Source: Winogradskyella sediminis
GTDB lineage: Bacteria > Bacteroidota > Bacteroidia > Flavobacteriales > Flavobacteriaceae
Direction: 5' to 3'
NCBI RefSeq assembly: GCF_003387355.1
Contig: NZ_QUNH01000001.1
Location: 568,023 to 632,022, forward strand
Length of the DNA: 64,000 nt
Under the pieces are notes generated by a model that saw nothing but the letters and a program-made list of their open reading frames with translations, was not told the DNA's origin and made no database searches. This document shows, piece by piece, positions 63,160 through 64,000 of the stretch. Made by a program: the position numbers and the translations under genes. Each line of letters opens with the position of its first letter. Position 1 is the stretch's first letter.

Positions 63160-64000
63160 TTATAAAACTGCTTTAATTTTTGAAATGATTTCAGCTTCAG
63201 AAATACTACTTGCGGCATTCTCATACCCTTCCGGAAACTTATTGCCATAAACAGACGTTGGTATTAACGGAAACTCGTTTCTATCTGCTGTGAGCGCAAA
63301 ATCTATAGGTTGATTGAAAGGAGCAAAACCAGCAAAAGGATGCGTTACTCCCCAAATAGTGATTACTTTTTTACCCAACATGGCAGCCATATGGGCATTT
63401 CCAGAATCCATAGCCAACATAAGGTCTAAATTTGAAATAAGCGCAAGCTCTTCGTTTAAATTTAATTTTCCGGCAATAGATCTTACATTTTCAAATTTTG
63501 CTTCTAAGGTGTTTAAAAATGTGATTTCTTTTACGCCTCCTCCGAATAAGATAACATTGTATGCTTTAGACATTTCGGCAATAACCTTTTCCATTTGGTC
63601 CAAAGGGTACATCTTGCTATGGTGCGCAGCAAAAGGAGCAATACCGATTGTTTTAAAATTTTTATTAGGAATAAACGCCTTCAGTTTATCTGTTAAAACT
63701 TGAGGTTTTGGAAACGTCGGATGAGATAAATCGATAGAATAACCTAGGGTTTCAAAAACCTCCGCATAGCGTTGATGCGTGGTTTTTAATTGTTGAAACG
63801 AAGCGCCTGAAGTCAGTGCTTTTTTTTCAGCTCTACCTTTATCTAATTGCACCACTCTTTTTCCGAAGAAAAATGATTTTAAAATTTTGCTACGTAGTAC
63901 ATTGTGTAAGTCTGCAACGGCATCAAAATGAAGTTTTCTTAATGCCTTGGCTAATTTGTATAAACCAAACACACCTTTATGCTTTCCTTTTAAATCGGCT
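63160..64000 (-). CDS. Glycosyltransferase family 9 (heptosyltransferase-like), partial
   Basis: The frame stays open to the right edge of the window, so the N-terminus (the first Rossmann part) is missing; about 280 residues are visible. DAVADLHNVLRSKILKSFFFGKR, IGIAPFAAHHSKMYPLDQMEKVI, GGGVKEI, and LDLMLAMDSGNAHMAAMLGKKVITIWGVTHPFAGF match GT9 enzymes, which add heptose or similar sugars to lipopolysaccharide core. A GTG at 63972 is an internal codon, not the start. Confidence 0.92.
   Translation of the reverse strand, partial: ADLKGKHKGVFGLYKLAKALRKLHFDAVADLHNVLRSKILKSFFFGKRVVQLDKGRAEKKALTSGASFQQLKTTHQRYAEVFETLGYSIDLSHPTFPKPQVLTDKLKAFIPNKNFKTIGIAPFAAHHSKMYPLDQMEKVIAEMSKAYNVILFGGGVKEITFLNTLEAKFENVRSIAGKLNLNEELALISNLDLMLAMDSGNAHMAAMLGKKVITIWGVTHPFAGFAPFNQPIDFALTADRNEFPLIPTSVYGNKFPEGYENAASSISEAEIISKIKAVL

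Noticed and set aside
63160..63972. Complete GT9 gene starting at GTG 63972
   Set aside because: The frame continues without a stop to the window edge and the N-terminal domain of the family is missing, so the gene is truncated by the window.

Overview
The window is A+T-rich chromosomal DNA from a marine-type member of the Flavobacteriaceae (Bacteroidetes). The evidence is the gliding/type IX secretion genes gldH and sprE/porW, two cargo proteins with a T9SS C-terminal sorting domain, TAnnTTTG-type promoter boxes, a split ATP synthase operon (a, c, b, delta, alpha, gamma here, with beta and epsilon absent), and DUF4292, DUF5687 and DUF4374-like genes. I see no rRNA, tRNA, CRISPR array, phage or plasmid genes.

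Layout. 0-4 kb: the end of a GNAT acetyltransferase gene, then a repeat-rich stretch holding an in-frame fusion of a REP-associated tyrosine transposase (RAYT) to the haem enzyme HemF, followed by a YchJ-like gene and hemB. 4-11.4 kb, plus strand: a Big_2/DM13 lipoprotein, a beta-barrel, a CNNM/CBS protein, a DNA methyltransferase-repair protein, a serine hydrolase, an exonuclease and a double-ATPase peptide ABC protein. 11.7-20 kb, minus strand: scoAB, then ricT-gldH-PBP1A, then trhO-trhP-ferredoxin, which brings both known tRNA U34 hydroxylation routes together. 20.5-28.3 kb, plus strand: a TonB receptor with a DUF4374-like lipoprotein, recA, a lipoprotein, and an ECF sigma factor with a membrane-spanning anti-sigma/beta-barrel partner. 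28.3-38.6 kb: plsC, trpS, two tandem large T9SS cargo paralogues and dprA. 38.8-40.8 kb, plus strand: HU/SPOR protein, thioesterase and a small lipoprotein. 40.8-47.8 kb, minus strand: an envelope cluster (flippase, dut, nucleotidyltransferase, ABM protein, TPR, DUF4292, EnvC-like). 48.7-57.6 kb, minus strand: sprE-bactofilin-atpZ-unknown-atpB-E-F-H-A-G. 57.8-61.8 kb, minus strand: a PadR-controlled operon with two paralogous membrane proteins, a DUF5687 permease and its ATPase. 61.9-64 kb: a PaaE-like reductase and a truncated GT9 glycosyltransferase.

The most unusual locus is at 0.26-2.65 kb. A family of imperfect palindromes (arms like CCTGCAAGGTTT / AAACCTTGCAGG) surrounds the RAYT gene. 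One copy lies inside the open reading frame at the junction between RAYT and HemF, and another supplies the last codons and stop of the GNAT gene. The codon where HemF normally begins reads ATC, so HemF seems to depend on the RAYT reading frame for initiation. More copies of the palindrome occur around the PadR operon and the PaaE-like gene near 61.4-63.05 kb, where one probably serves as a terminator.

Other points of note are a perfect 9-bp-arm palindrome over the padR promoter, two strong intergenic hairpins inside the atp operon, and a small minus-strand unit near 20.1-20.3 kb that ends in a terminator-like hairpin.
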